From JBMOGA01 sp049318625 (GTDB taxonomy: Bacteria; Pseudomonadota; Alphaproteobacteria; Rhizobiales; Hyphomicrobiaceae): a DNA stretch of 64,000 nt. The notes beneath the pieces were generated by a model that ran no database searches, had not been told where the DNA came from, and saw only the letters and a program-made list of their open reading frames with translations. Positions 36,464-45,828 of this stretch are shown in pieces. Within the stretch, counting starts at the first letter, position 1. Each line of letters starts with the position of its first letter. The translations under genes and the position numbers were made by a program. The DNA is taken from the NCBI GenBank assembly GCA_049318625.1, contig JBMOGA010000005.1, positions 60,098 to 124,097 on the forward strand, given 5' to 3'.

Positions 36464-36738
36464 GGCTCTCCCTCCGGCAAGAGGACGGTCCGACCGCGGC
36501 TTGATTCGGCTCAGGCGGCCCCTGCTTACTACACCGCCCGCGGCCGATCCGCCGCCCCTCGGACGGCACTCGGCACCGTTCTTGTGGCCGCGCCGCCCGA
36601 TCTGCGGCTCGTCTTTGATCCAGACACGGGCTCGCTCTTGCCCTTTCCCGGTACAATTTCATAGTAGTCGACGCGCGCGCCCGCTTCGCGGGGCGTTTGC
36701 GGCGCCTGATGCGCGTGGTCTGGGGGAGATTTGCGGAT

Positions 36739-37743
36739 ATGGGCAACTGGCTCAACGGCTGGACCCGCTTGGCTGTGGTGTGCGTCGCGGGCCTCGGTGT
36801 CGTAACGGTGGGGCCTCGCGAGGCGCTCAACTCGGCATCGACCTGCGGACCGGGCACGCTCGGCGTTTCGCGCACTGTCGAGATCGACACCAAAGGCGGC
36901 CCGCGTTACGGGCTCATGCAGTACAAGGACCACGATTTTCTGGCTGATGGCGAGGTCGTTCTGACCTTCGACGATGGCCCGTTGCGCCGGCACACGCAGG
37001 CGATCTTGAACGCGCTGGAGAGCCATTGCACCAAGGCCACGTTCTTCATGGTCGGCACCATGGCGCTGTCCGATGCCCCGATGGTACGGGAGGTCGCGCT
37101 GCGGGGCCATACCGTCGGCAGCCACACTTGGAGCCACCGCTACCAGCTCGGCCGCATCACGCCGCAGCGCGCGACCCAAGAGATCGAGCTCGGGATCAGT
37201 GCCATTCAGCTCGCCCTCGGCGAGCCGTTGGCCCCGTTCTTCCGGTTCCCCTTCCTGTCGGATCAGAAGGCGGCCATGGGCCATCTGTCCGAGCGCAATA
37301 TCTCGGCCTTCTCGATCGACGTTGATTCGCTCGACTACCGCGCGAAAGGGGCCGGCGGCGCCGATGCCGTCTACCGGCGCGTCATGAATGATCTCGCCAC
37401 GCTCAAGAAGGGCATCCTGCTGTTCCACGACATCCAGCCGACGACGGCGGCGGCGTTGCCGCGGATTCTGGAAGGGCTCAAGGCCAAGGGATTCAAGGTC
37501 GTCCACATCGTCGGCAAGACCAAGGGGACGACGCTCGCGGAGTACGACGGGATGGCGGAGAAAGAAGCAAGCCGCCGCCGTTCGGTCGTCGCGGCCGCGC
37601 CGCTCGCCCCGCGGGCCGTCACCTGGCCACTCGCCAGCCCGGCGACAACGCAGGGCTGGGCGCCGACCTCGGTGGCTCCGGCCAACGACACGGCGCCGGC
37701 GGCACCCGAGCCGGACTGGCGGCGCTCGGTCTTTGGAAACTGA
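36739..37743 (+). CDS. Polysaccharide deacetylase (CE4)
   Basis: This protein of about 334 residues has a membrane anchor or signal peptide and a NodB-homology domain. Motif 1 is TFDDGP, motif 2 is HTWSHR, and FRFPFLSD and DVDSLDY resemble motifs 3 and 4. It removes N- or O-acetyl groups from cell-envelope polysaccharide or peptidoglycan. The C-terminal 60 residues are Pro/Ala-rich. The ATG at 36739, after GGGGGAG, is preferred over upstream TTG and ATG candidates. It converges on the bactofilin gene. Confidence 0.9.
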   Translation: MGNWLNGWTRLAVVCVAGLGVVTVGPREALNSASTCGPGTLGVSRTVEIDTKGGPRYGLMQYKDHDFLADGEVVLTFDDGPLRRHTQAILNALESHCTKATFFMVGTMALSDAPMVREVALRGHTVGSHTWSHRYQLGRITPQRATQEIELGISAIQLALGEPLAPFFRFPFLSDQKAAMGHLSERNISAFSIDVDSLDYRAKGAGGADAVYRRVMNDLATLKKGILLFHDIQPTTAAALPRILEGLKAKGFKVVHIVGKTKGTTLAEYDGMAEKEASRRRSVVAAAPLAPRAVTWPLASPATTQGWAPTSVAPANDTAPAAPEPDWRRSVFGN

Positions 37744-37792
37744 AGGCGTAGATAGGACCCCCGCCCGGAGCGTCGGCGGGTCCGGGCGAACG

Positions 37793-38494
37793 TCAACTCT
37801 GGGCGCCGTCCGTGGACCGTGTGGCTGTCGACAGGGCGGCGCGTATCTCGTCCTCGCCCACGCGGCGCAGCGAACCGTCGATGAAGGCCCCCTCCTCCAT
37901 CCGGATCACCTGATGGCGGATCTCGCCTTCTCCGTGCGCCTTCTTCAGCAGTTCGATGCGCAGCCCGAGGACGGTGCCATCGACGCGGCCATCAATCGAG
38001 ATGCGCTCGCCGATCACCGACCCGCGCACGCGGCCGTTCTCCGAGATGATGACATCGGTGCCGTAGACATCGCCGGCGATCTCGCCGTCGATCCTGACGC
38101 CACCCCGCGTCACGATCTTCAGGTCGTGGCCACTGATCGACAACTCCCGGCCGATGACGGACAGGCCCTCGGTTTGCGGGCGCGGCTCCGCGACGGCCGG
38201 ACCGGCCGGGTTGGTTCGCGCCGTCGGCAGTTCTGTTGACTTGGGCTCTGCTGGGACTGGATTCTGCGACCGACCGAACACGCTACCCCCCTGACGCAAA
38301 ACAGACTTTGGCGGGCGGAGCTTCCCGATCCAGTGCGGCCGAACGATGGCGGGCGCGGCACCATTCGAGAGTATGGTTTCCACGCCGACTGTGCTGGTCG
38401 CCGCGATCGTGCCACCCGGTGGGAAAGACGGCTCCGCGACCACGCGAAACCCTTGCACCGGGCGGTCAGGTTTGTTAGGGAAACGGCCTCGCAT
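37793..38494 (-). CDS. Bactofilin (polymer-forming cytoskeletal protein)
   Basis: This 233-residue protein has a bactofilin beta-helix core (about residues 110-215, with repeats like GGVRIDGEIAGDVYGTDV and NGRVRGSVIGERISIDGRV). An unusually long, low-complexity N-terminal tail of about 105 residues precedes it. Bactofilins polymerise without nucleotide at the inner membrane and place cell-wall enzymes. The neighbouring polysaccharide deacetylase, convergent, could be a functional partner. Confidence 0.92.
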   Translation of the reverse strand: MRGRFPNKPDRPVQGFRVVAEPSFPPGGTIAATSTVGVETILSNGAAPAIVRPHWIGKLRPPKSVLRQGGSVFGRSQNPVPAEPKSTELPTARTNPAGPAVAEPRPQTEGLSVIGRELSISGHDLKIVTRGGVRIDGEIAGDVYGTDVIISENGRVRGSVIGERISIDGRVDGTVLGLRIELLKKAHGEGEIRHQVIRMEEGAFIDGSLRRVGEDEIRAALSTATRSTDGAQS

Positions 38495-38547
38495 GGCTCA
38501 TCGAGTCGTGTCGGCCTGGGCTATCTCGATAGCCGGCCTGTTCCCCT

Positions 38548-38632
38548 GCGGTCGTGGCGGAATTGGTAGACGCACTACCTTGAGGTGGTAGCGGGGAAAC
38601 CCGTGGAAGTTCGAGTCTTCTCGACCGCACCA
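38548..38632 (+). tRNA. tRNA-Leu (anticodon GAG)
   Basis: This 85-nt class II tRNA ends in encoded CCA. The acceptor stem GCGGTCG pairs with CGACCGC. The anticodon arm is CTACC-TTGAGGT-GGTAG, placing GAG at 38582-38584. A long variable arm follows (CGGGGAAACCCG) and the T arm carries GTTCGAGTC. It reads CUY leucine codons. Confidence 0.96.
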
Positions 38633-38656
38633 GTCGTCCAAGACGTGGCATTGTGG

Positions 38657-38676
38657 CCCTGCGGGGCCCCGCAGGG
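38657..38676. repeat. 20-bp perfect palindrome after tRNA-Leu
   Basis: CCCTGCGGGG is followed directly by its complement CCCCGCAGGG, 25 bp after the tRNA. A T-rich stretch (GTTTTGG) appears about 15 bp later. It may help end the tRNA transcript but lacks the loop and immediate T tract of a standard terminator. Confidence 0.45.
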
Positions 38677-38815
38677 GCGCCTTCCGGTGATCGTTTTGGC
38701 GCACCTCTCGCGACACTCCGGCTTGCGCCACCACTGTTGAATGGCGCGTGCGCCATAGTTCGGCCCCGCCCGGCGGCTCGACTTCGCGCTCGGATATCGA
38801 CAGGGAGGCCTTGCC

Positions 38816-39541
38816 ATGCGGGGTGCGGTTCTGGCGATGTCGGCGGCCATCGTTGCGGCGTCGCCCGCAGCATGGGCGTGCGCCTGCTGCACCGATCCCG
38901 GACAGCGGCTCGAGCAGACGGTGGCGCTCGACAGTGGCTTGCTCGACGAGGTGCAGCGGGTGGGTTTGGCACCCACCGCCAAACTATTCGCCGACACCGG
39001 ATTTCCGGACAGCGTGAAGGGCGTGTCCAACCCGTCCGATAGGGACTATCGCGTCCGGCTCAAACTTGTCGATCAAACGCTGCGCTTCGACATCGTCGAT
39101 CCCCGCGGGGAGGCTGGACAGATCATCGTGGCTCTGCCCCGCCGGATGAAACGGTTCGAGGTCGATCCGCGCCTCGCGGCGCCGGAACCCAACCATGGTC
39201 CAGTCCTTTACAAGGAGTGGCGGTTGACCGGGACGGCAAAGCTCGGTGGCATTTTCGCGGGTCGCGGTCGCGCGCAGCAGGCCCGGCTGGTGTTCCACGG
39301 CCAAGGCAACCGTTGCACGACCGCCAGCGATTTCATGCACTGGACCCTGGTGGTCACGGGGCCTGACGCGAAGTTCAGCCTTCTCGGCGAAGTCGCGCGC
39401 GACGCGCCCGCCCGCCAGAGACAAGCTCCGGCAAAAAGAAAACCGGGGTCCAAAGGACCCCGGTTCCGGATGAGCGGTCGGGGGACCGTTCGATCAGGGA
39501 AGCGTAACCTTCGCCGAGAAGACGAACCGCTGGTCGCATGA
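38816..39541 (+). CDS. Hypothetical exported protein
   Basis: This 241-residue protein has a signal peptide of about 20 residues, then a CACC motif at the mature N-terminus. The ATG at 38816 follows GGGAGG. The mature domain is mixed beta and its C-terminal 50 residues are basic and low in complexity. I do not recognise a family. Its 3' end overlaps the torF-type gene by 48 bp and contains, on the opposite strand, that gene's terminator, so the basic tail may be a late extension. Confidence 0.65.
   Translation: MRGAVLAMSAAIVAASPAAWACACCTDPGQRLEQTVALDSGLLDEVQRVGLAPTAKLFADTGFPDSVKGVSNPSDRDYRVRLKLVDQTLRFDIVDPRGEAGQIIVALPRRMKRFEVDPRLAAPEPNHGPVLYKEWRLTGTAKLGGIFAGRGRAQQARLVFHGQGNRCTTASDFMHWTLVVTGPDAKFSLLGEVARDAPARQRQAPAKRKPGSKGPRFRMSGRGTVRSGKRNLRREDEPLVA
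39430..39465 (-). terminator. Terminator of the TorF-type porin gene
   Basis: On the minus strand AACCGGGGTCC pairs perfectly with GGACCCCGGTT across a 3-nt loop, and a T-rich run (TTCTTTTTG) follows. The element lies inside the 3' end of the convergent exported-protein gene and may act in both directions. Confidence 0.8.
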
Positions 39542-40345
39542 CGACCCGCCGGACGTCCCACCGCCCGGCTGCGCGCAAGACGTTGTTGTTCCCGAAATGT
39601 CGTTATCCCAGTAGCGGACATCAAGTGTAAGCTTATCGACCGCGAACGCGACGCCCGCGTTCCAATAGAGGTAACTGTCGTCGCCCAGCGCCGCATTGAA
39701 ACGCGTGGCGTTGAAAGTATTCTCAAACAATGTGGTGCCAAGCGTCGACGACAATGTTGGCACGAAAGGTCCAATTTTCGGGAACTCGTATCCCGCGGTT
39801 CCCTCGATCGTCCACGTCTGCCCCGTCTCGTTGATGTACTCCGGCGAGAAGAATACGGTGGCGCCGAGCGTCAGGTTCTTGACCGGCGAGCCACTGACGC
39901 CAGCCTTGAGTTCAACGAAGTTCTGCTCGAACCAACCCGTTGCGCCGCCATCGTTGGCACCCGGATATGCGTAGTAGATCACGCCCAAGTCGAAAGTCAG
40001 CGGCCCCCAAACGGGCTTGATGCCCGCATAGAGATCGACTTCTGCGCTCACAACGTCGTTGCCAGTGGTTGTGGTCGGACCAAAGCCAACCATTGACGAC
40101 CAAATTCCAGCGTAGAAGATCCCGTAGGTGAGGTCCACGCCGCCCTGCAGAGCCGGGTCCTCGGCATTCTGCGACACGCCGCGGAACACGTAGTCCGAGG
40201 TGCCACCGATGTTGAAGGACCACGACAGCTGACGCCCAGCCGGCGCAGGAGCGTCTTTCACGCTACCGCCGGCAAGCGCCACGCTGGACAGAGCGGTCGA
40301 CGCGAGCAGGCCCGCCACCAAAGTCTTGATAATCCCAGTCTTCAT
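39494..40345 (-). CDS. TorF-family outer-membrane porin
   Basis: This 283-residue protein has a signal peptide (about residues 1-27, ending SSVALA) and the TorF signature GGTSDYVFRGVSQ close to the mature N-terminus. A series of amphipathic beta strands follows, ending in an aromatic-rich C-terminus (QRFVFSAKVTLP). The family forms outer-membrane beta barrels of unknown cargo. The ATG at 40345 follows AAGGGG. Two cysteines near the C-terminus may form a loop disulfide. Confidence 0.88.
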   Translation of the reverse strand: MKTGIIKTLVAGLLASTALSSVALAGGSVKDAPAPAGRQLSWSFNIGGTSDYVFRGVSQNAEDPALQGGVDLTYGIFYAGIWSSMVGFGPTTTTGNDVVSAEVDLYAGIKPVWGPLTFDLGVIYYAYPGANDGGATGWFEQNFVELKAGVSGSPVKNLTLGATVFFSPEYINETGQTWTIEGTAGYEFPKIGPFVPTLSSTLGTTLFENTFNATRFNAALGDDSYLYWNAGVAFAVDKLTLDVRYWDNDISGTTTSCAQPGGGTSGGSSCDQRFVFSAKVTLP

Positions 40346-40694
40346 GTTCTTGCCCCTTCGCGTCTGTGCGGCCTTACCAAGATCCGACCGCCCCCTCAGG
40401 AACCCGGCCGGCCACGGCTCATGGATTGAATGAACACCGCTTCCGTTCGCAATCACAACAGGAAAACGCCGGTTTGTTCTCCGCTGCTTCGCCACCGTCA
40501 CCCATCCGCAACAACAGTGCAAAAATGCCTAATTCAATGGCACGACTAGACAAAGCCCTGGGCACGCCGGCCGAGTCTTCTGCCTGCAAATGAGGCACTT
40601 TGTTCTACTCCCGTTCCAAACTGCTGTAGCACCGGCAGCAATCGCTCTAGCATCGGGGGTCGTATAGGATCGCAGCGTCACACATGGAGCGATC
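40346..40694. other. Intergenic region upstream of the TorF porin and SDR genes
   Basis: This 349-bp divergent region is more AT-rich than its surroundings around 40500-40620. It must carry the porin promoter and that of the SDR-folB pair. I see no RNA gene or convincing ORF. A sigma-54-like arrangement near 40537 was examined and does not fit. Confidence 0.5.
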
Positions 40695-41462
40695 ATGACG
40701 ACAAACGTGCAGGGCCAGGCGGTGGCGCTGGTGACGGGAGCCGGGCGCCGCATCGGGCGGGCGATTGCGCTGGCACTGGCCCATCGCGGTTGTGCCGTGG
40801 CCGTCCACTATCGCAGTTCCGCGGCGGCTGCCGATGCCGTCGTCGCCGAGATCGTGGCGGCGGGCGGTCGGGCGGCGACCGTTCAGGCAGATCTGGCGCG
40901 GGAGGTGCCGACCGACGCCTTGATGACCCAGGCCGCCCATGCGCTTGGTCCGGTCACGTGTCTCATCAACAATGCATCGGAGTTTCAAGGGGATCGGCTT
41001 CCGGATCTCAATCGCGACGGCTATCGTCTCCACATGGCGGCCAATCTCGAGGCGCCGCTGTTTCTGACTCAGGCCTTCGCGCGTCAACTGCCGCCGGGAG
41101 CCGACGGGGCGGTGATCAACATCATCGATCAGCGCGTGTGGCGGCCCACGCCGGAGTTTTTCTCCTACTCGCTTTCGAAGGCGGCGCTTTGGGACGCCAC
41201 GCGGATGCTGGCGCAGGCGCTCGCGCCGCGCATCCGGGTGAACGCCGTCGGACCGGGGCCTGTGCTGCAGAGCGTGCACCAGACCGCGGCTGATTTCGCC
41301 GCCGAACAGGGCTCGACGCTGCTCGGCCGCGGCGCCAGCCCCGAGGAGATCGCGGCGGCGGTCGGCTTCATCCTTGACGCACCGGCCATGACCGGCCAGA
41401 TGATCGCGCTCGACGGTGGCCAGCACTTGGCCTGGCATCCCGGGCCGGTGGCGGGCGGCTAA
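40695..41462 (+). CDS. SDR oxidoreductase, pteridine-reductase-like
   Basis: This 255-residue short-chain dehydrogenase has the cofactor loop TGAGRRIG (residues about 14-21), NNAS, and the catalytic YSLSK. The TG-x3-RIG form with arginine is seen in pteridine reductases and FolM-type dihydromonapterin reductases. A folB gene follows 31 bp downstream, supporting a pterin/folate role: reduction of dihydro- to tetrahydro-pterin or folate. Confidence 0.9.
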   Translation: MTTNVQGQAVALVTGAGRRIGRAIALALAHRGCAVAVHYRSSAAAADAVVAEIVAAGGRAATVQADLAREVPTDALMTQAAHALGPVTCLINNASEFQGDRLPDLNRDGYRLHMAANLEAPLFLTQAFARQLPPGADGAVINIIDQRVWRPTPEFFSYSLSKAALWDATRMLAQALAPRIRVNAVGPGPVLQSVHQTAADFAAEQGSTLLGRGASPEEIAAAVGFILDAPAMTGQMIALDGGQHLAWHPGPVAGG

Positions 41463-41493
41463 CGACATCCGCCGAGCGAAAGGCGCGAAGCCC

Positions 41494-41901
41494 TTGGATT
41501 CGATCGAGGATTTTCCCGGCACCGACGATGCGCCGCAGCAGCGCCGCAGCAGCCGGCGGATTTTCATCCGGGGCCTGGAGCTGGTCGGGTCGATCGGCAT
41601 CTACGAGCATGAACGGCGCTACGAGCAGCGGGTCGTCGTCTCGCTGGATCTGCTGGTCCGTGACTCCTATGACGGGACCTCGGAGAGCATCGGCGACGTC
41701 TACGATTACGACAAGGCGATCGCCGCCGTGAAATCAACGATCGCGGCCCGCCACTATAATCTGATCGAGACGGTCGCCGAGAGGATTGCCGAGGCTTGCC
41801 TCGCGGATCCGATGATCCTGGTCGCCCGTGTGCGGATCGAGAAGCCGGACGTGCTGCCGGCCTGCCGTGGGATCGGCATCGAGATCGTGCGGGAGAGGTA
41901 G
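41494..41901 (+). CDS. folB: Dihydroneopterin aldolase
   Basis: This 135-residue protein is FolB-like: IFIRGLELVGSIGIYEHER gives the typical first strand, YDYDKAIAAV the middle element, and NLIETVAERIAEACL the conserved helix containing the catalytic region. It converts dihydroneopterin to 6-hydroxymethyl-dihydropterin in folate biosynthesis. A TTG at 41494 is the best start after AAAGGCG; the frame is open further upstream inside the SDR gene. Confidence 0.88.
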   Translation: MDSIEDFPGTDDAPQQRRSSRRIFIRGLELVGSIGIYEHERRYEQRVVVSLDLLVRDSYDGTSESIGDVYDYDKAIAAVKSTIAARHYNLIETVAERIAEACLADPMILVARVRIEKPDVLPACRGIGIEIVRER

Positions 41902-42067
41902 TTTGTGCACAGATCTGTCGGCTCGGGCCGGCCGCTGCCACAATTCCTCCTCGGCTCGCCCCAACTGCCGCCCCATTGCTCGGCAAGCTGCCATCGTCGG
42001 CGACGCGGCAAGGGTTCGTTAACCTCGATCGGCTTATGCCTATCGTCCTCTCGTCGGCACTGCGTAC

Positions 42068-43372
42068 ATGAAATTCAAAGTTGGGTGCCCCATGATGCTA
42101 CGAGTGAGAGCTGCGCTGTCAGCTGCCGTACTCCTCGCCGCCGGGTCGGCCCAGGCGGGCGAGCTTCCGGCCATCAAGGCAACAGGCGCGAACGCCGTTC
42201 CTGCCTGCGTCACGCCCGGGCGGCTTGCCGCCTTCGTCGAAGCGCGCAACGCCAAGCTCGATCCGCGGTTCAGCAAGATCGCCATCGAGTACATGCGCCA
42301 CGGCGAGGAACTCGGGCTGCGCTGGGACTATGCGTTCTTCCAGATGCTCGTCGAAACGGGCAACCTCGGCTTCCAGCGCGACGTGAAGCCCAGGCAGAAC
42401 AATTTCGCGGGCCTCGGCGCCACCGGTAACGGCGAGCCGGGCGAGAGCTTTCCCGACGTGTCGACGGGTGTCCGTGCCCATCTCCAGCACGTGATGCTGT
42501 ATGCCGGGCTGACCGTCGACAATCCGGTCGCGGAGCGCACGCGCAAGGTGCAGGAGTGGGGCATCCTGAAGTCCTGGCAGAAGGGCATGACCCGGCCGGT
42601 GACGTTCCAGGATCTGACCATCCGCTGGTCGCCGGGCGATCGGAATTACGCCCGCACGATCGACGGCGTGGCGCAGAAATTCTTTGCCGATGTCTGCCCG
42701 CAGTCGGACCCGAAGCCAGAACAGGTCGCCGAGGCGCGCAAGGGCCGCGGTGGCAACGTCGCCGCGACCGCGGCGCCGCCCGCCAAGACCGAGCCGGCCA
42801 AGGTCGCCAGCGTCGAGACGGCCAAGCCGGCGCCCGAACGCGCCAAGTCGGACGCCAACCGGTCGTCGCTCGGCGCAAAGTCGCTGGCGCCGGCGGCCGA
42901 AGCCGTTCGGCCGGCCGCAGAACCCCCGGTGATGGCGTCGGCCGCCTTGGCGCCTTCGTTCAAGGTCCTCAATCCCCAGAAGGCCGACGAGCCGGCGCCG
43001 ACGCAAGCTCCCGCGCCCGCCGCGACGCCGTCTCCATCCACTTCGGCGGCTGCAGCCGCGCCCGCGGCCAAGGTCGAGCAGACCGCGGCCGCTGCCGGTG
43101 CAGCCAAGGCGACCACCGCGCCGCTGAAACCGAGCGAGGCGGGCAAGTGCCGTGTGTGGACCGCGAGCTACGGCGGCCAGAAGGCCATCATCATCAAGGC
43201 CCCCGCCGGTGCCCTCACCCACTACACCGTGCTCGAGGTCAATGCCGGCACCGAGAAGCGTGAGGCCGACGCCTACATTGCCGTCTATGCACGGGGCGGT
43301 CAGGCGATCGCCGAGTTCGCGACCCAGGAGCAAGCTCTCGACAAGGCATTCGATCTGTGCCCGGAAGGTTGA
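42068..43372 (+). CDS. Exported glucosaminidase-like protein 1
   Basis: This 434-residue exported protein has a signal peptide (cleaved near AQAG, residue 28-31) and an N-acetylglucosaminidase-like domain (about residues 45-220). The candidate catalytic Glu lies in FFQMLVETGNLGF, followed by QNNFAGLGATG and GESFPDVSTGV. A long Ala/Pro-rich linker (about 225-355) leads to a compact C-terminal domain starting CRVWTASYGG and ending CPEG. It probably cleaves or binds peptidoglycan. The next gene is a paralogue with the same architecture, 11 bp downstream. Confidence 0.85.
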   Translation: MKFKVGCPMMLRVRAALSAAVLLAAGSAQAGELPAIKATGANAVPACVTPGRLAAFVEARNAKLDPRFSKIAIEYMRHGEELGLRWDYAFFQMLVETGNLGFQRDVKPRQNNFAGLGATGNGEPGESFPDVSTGVRAHLQHVMLYAGLTVDNPVAERTRKVQEWGILKSWQKGMTRPVTFQDLTIRWSPGDRNYARTIDGVAQKFFADVCPQSDPKPEQVAEARKGRGGNVAATAAPPAKTEPAKVASVETAKPAPERAKSDANRSSLGAKSLAPAAEAVRPAAEPPVMASAALAPSFKVLNPQKADEPAPTQAPAPAATPSPSTSAAAAAPAAKVEQTAAAAGAAKATTAPLKPSEAGKCRVWTASYGGQKAIIIKAPAGALTHYTVLEVNAGTEKREADAYIAVYARGGQAIAEFATQEQALDKAFDLCPEG

Positions 43373-43383
43373 CGGATCACACT

Positions 43384-44454
43384 ATGCCTTTGGTGCAGGC
43401 CATCCGGCCCTGGCAGTTCCGCGCCGTCGTGCTTGCCATTCTGACCACACTGATCCCGGCGGCCTCTGCGCTTGCGCAGGAGCGGCCGAAAGGGCTGACC
43501 GCCGCGCCGCCGATCCGGCTCGCCCCCAACAATCTGGTGCCGTCCTGTGTGACGCCCGACCGGTTGATGGCGTTTCTGCGTACCCGCACCCCCTCGCTCG
43601 ACCCGCGGTTCCGCGACATCGCCCACTGGTACAAGGTGCATGGCGAAGCCTGGCGGGTGCGCTGGGATTTCGCCTTCTTCCAGATGGCCATCGAAACGAA
43701 TTTCTTGAGCTATCTCAGGCCCAATGGCCGGCGCGGCGACGTCGACCCTCGGCAGAACAACTTCGCCGGCATCGGCACAACCGGCGGCGGCGTGCCGGGA
43801 GACAGCTATCCCGACGTCTCGACGGGCGTCCTCGCTCAGATCCAGCATCTTGTCGTCTACTCGGGCCAGCGGATCGACGACCCGGTGGCGCCGCGGACGC
43901 GTTTGAAGCAGGACCACATTCTACTGGCGTCGCAGCCGGTGGCTGCGCTGCGGGCCGTCAATTTCCAGGATCTTTCCGGGCGTTGGGCCGTGGACAAGGC
44001 CTATGGGCGCTCGATCAGCTGGGTCGCGGAGCGTTTTGCGGCGGAGCATTGCGGGGGACGGCTGGTATCGCCGCCGATCGTGACGGCCTCCGCCGCGCCG
44101 CCGCCAGCCCCGGCGCCCCGCCAGGTCCCCGCGCCGGCGCCCGCCGCGCGGATCGTCGATGTCCCGCCGCCGGTCTCGGCACGGCCGGGCCAGCCGGGAA
44201 GTCTGCCGCCGCCGCTGCCCCATTGCCGCGTGCAACTCGCCAGCTATGGCGGAACACGGACGGTGCTGGTAAGGCGTGACGGCGCCTCGGAGACCGAACT
44301 CACCGCACTCAGCGTGCTGGACGGGTTCGAGCAGTCGATGGTGCAGAGCTTCCTCGAAAGCCATGCCCGCGGCGGCGTCGCGCTCGCCGCCTTCGCGACG
44401 CGCGCAGAAGCGCTCGACCAAGCCTACAAGATTTGCCCGGGCGCGAAACGCTGA
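43384..44454 (+). CDS. Exported glucosaminidase-like protein 2
   Basis: This 356-residue tandem paralogue of the preceding gene has a signal peptide ending ALAQ (about residue 31) and the glucosaminidase-like domain with Glu in FFQMAIETNFLSY and QNNFAGIGTTG. A shorter Pro-rich linker leads to the same C-terminal domain (CRVQLASYGG to CPGAK). The two genes are surely cotranscribed. Divergence of the domains (perhaps 45-50% identity by eye) suggests an old duplication with distinct roles. Confidence 0.85.
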   Translation: MPLVQAIRPWQFRAVVLAILTTLIPAASALAQERPKGLTAAPPIRLAPNNLVPSCVTPDRLMAFLRTRTPSLDPRFRDIAHWYKVHGEAWRVRWDFAFFQMAIETNFLSYLRPNGRRGDVDPRQNNFAGIGTTGGGVPGDSYPDVSTGVLAQIQHLVVYSGQRIDDPVAPRTRLKQDHILLASQPVAALRAVNFQDLSGRWAVDKAYGRSISWVAERFAAEHCGGRLVSPPIVTASAAPPPAPAPRQVPAPAPAARIVDVPPPVSARPGQPGSLPPPLPHCRVQLASYGGTRTVLVRRDGASETELTALSVLDGFEQSMVQSFLESHARGGVALAAFATRAEALDQAYKICPGAKR

Positions 44455-44475
44455 TGGGCGCGGACCGAGTGGGCT

Positions 44476-45765
44476 TCAGCTCGTCGGGCCATCCAGGCGC
44501 CGGGTCAGATTCTCGAACTCGCGGCGCAGTTCCTCGTTCTTGAAAATCTGCTCGAAGGTCGGCGCTTCGAGCTTCTGCAGCGCCTCGAACGAGGTCGCGG
44601 TGTCGCGCATCAAGGCGCGCAGCTGGAAGCTCGCCTCGACGGTCTCGAACGTGTTGTCGGCAATGCGCAGGTCGTGAGCCGCCCGCTTGCGGGCCGCCGC
44701 GATCTGCTCACGCTGCTGCATGAGATACCGGCGGTAGCCTTTGGCGGCATCTTCGGCGAGGCGCTGGCTGTCGCGGTTGGCCTCGAGCGCGCGGCGCTGA
44801 TCGGGCCTGTTCTCGGCGCGCAGCAGTTCCGCCGTCCGGCGTTTCGCCGTTTCGATGTCGCGCGTGATCGCCTCGAGCTTGGGAAGATAGCTGGTGTCGA
44901 TCTTGGCGATCAGGCTGTCCTGGGCATGCACCAGCATGGCGAACAGTGCCGCGTGCATCGCGAAGTAGCGGCGAGCCGCACTCATGTTCTCCCCGGCCGT
45001 GTTCATCAGCTTGCCGAGCTGGCCGTCGATGATCTTCGCCGAGTTGAAAATGGCGACCAGGCGCACGAGGTCGCCGGACAGCACGCCGTCGAGCAGCAGG
45101 TCCATCTGCTCCGGTGACAGCTCGATGCCCGACTTGGCCAGCCCCGCCTGCACGTCGCTCTTGGCCGCTTTGATGTCGTCGCGGTTGCCCTGGATGCGAG
45201 CCTTCGCATCCTCGATGTCGCGCGCGAGACTGTCGACGGTGTCGGCGAGAACGCCCGGAAGCAGCGAATCCTTCGGCGCCGTCAGCTGTTTTTCGCGATA
45301 GGTCGAGATGCGGTTCTCGAGGTCGCGAATGTTCTTGCGGCGCTCTTCGATGCGGCGCTGCACCTCGACGATGGGGACGTCGGTGACGATGGCGAGCGCG
45401 GCATCGAGCAGATCCCGGACCTTGCGCTCGCGGTCCTCCCGCGTTTCGGTCCACAGCGGCGGGACGACGAACTCGTCCTTCGACGGCAGCTTGCGGGCCT
45501 CGCCACGGTTCTTGGCGGTGTCCTGCAGAATGGCGTCGATGGCGCGCATCAGCCGCGCCGCCTGCTCGTACGCCAAATCGCCCTCGCGGGGGTCCTTCTC
45601 GACGGGCGCGGCCGGCGTCGTGGACCCCTTCGGAGCCTCGGACTTCAGGATCTCGCCGATCGAGTCACGGCGGCTCGTCTGGCCGAGCGCCGGGGCCGGC
45701 AGCACGAAGCCGGCGATCAGCAGACCCGAGAGCACCGCTGTCCGTCCACGCGAAAGTTCGATCAT
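44476..45765 (-). CDS. Hypothetical exported coiled-coil protein
   Basis: This 429-residue protein has a signal peptide (about residues 1-29) and is then almost wholly helical, with Arg/Glu/Ala-rich heptads at about 110-215 and 275-420. The ribosome site GGAGG precedes the ATG. No family recognised. It converges on the glucosaminidase pair, so a periplasmic structural or envelope-linking role is possible but not shown. Confidence 0.7.
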   Translation of the reverse strand: MIELSRGRTAVLSGLLIAGFVLPAPALGQTSRRDSIGEILKSEAPKGSTTPAAPVEKDPREGDLAYEQAARLMRAIDAILQDTAKNRGEARKLPSKDEFVVPPLWTETREDRERKVRDLLDAALAIVTDVPIVEVQRRIEERRKNIRDLENRISTYREKQLTAPKDSLLPGVLADTVDSLARDIEDAKARIQGNRDDIKAAKSDVQAGLAKSGIELSPEQMDLLLDGVLSGDLVRLVAIFNSAKIIDGQLGKLMNTAGENMSAARRYFAMHAALFAMLVHAQDSLIAKIDTSYLPKLEAITRDIETAKRRTAELLRAENRPDQRRALEANRDSQRLAEDAAKGYRRYLMQQREQIAAARKRAAHDLRIADNTFETVEASFQLRALMRDTATSFEALQKLEAPTFEQIFKNEELRREFENLTRRLDGPTS

Positions 45766-45828
45766 GGCCCACCTCCGCAGGTAAAACGCTTCAGAATTCC
45801 GGCGAATCCATGTTGGGGCGCCGCCCGG

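Noticed and set aside
40530..40560. Sigma-54 promoter upstream of the SDR gene
   Set aside because: TGGCAC is present, but the -12 element lacks TTGC at the required distance.
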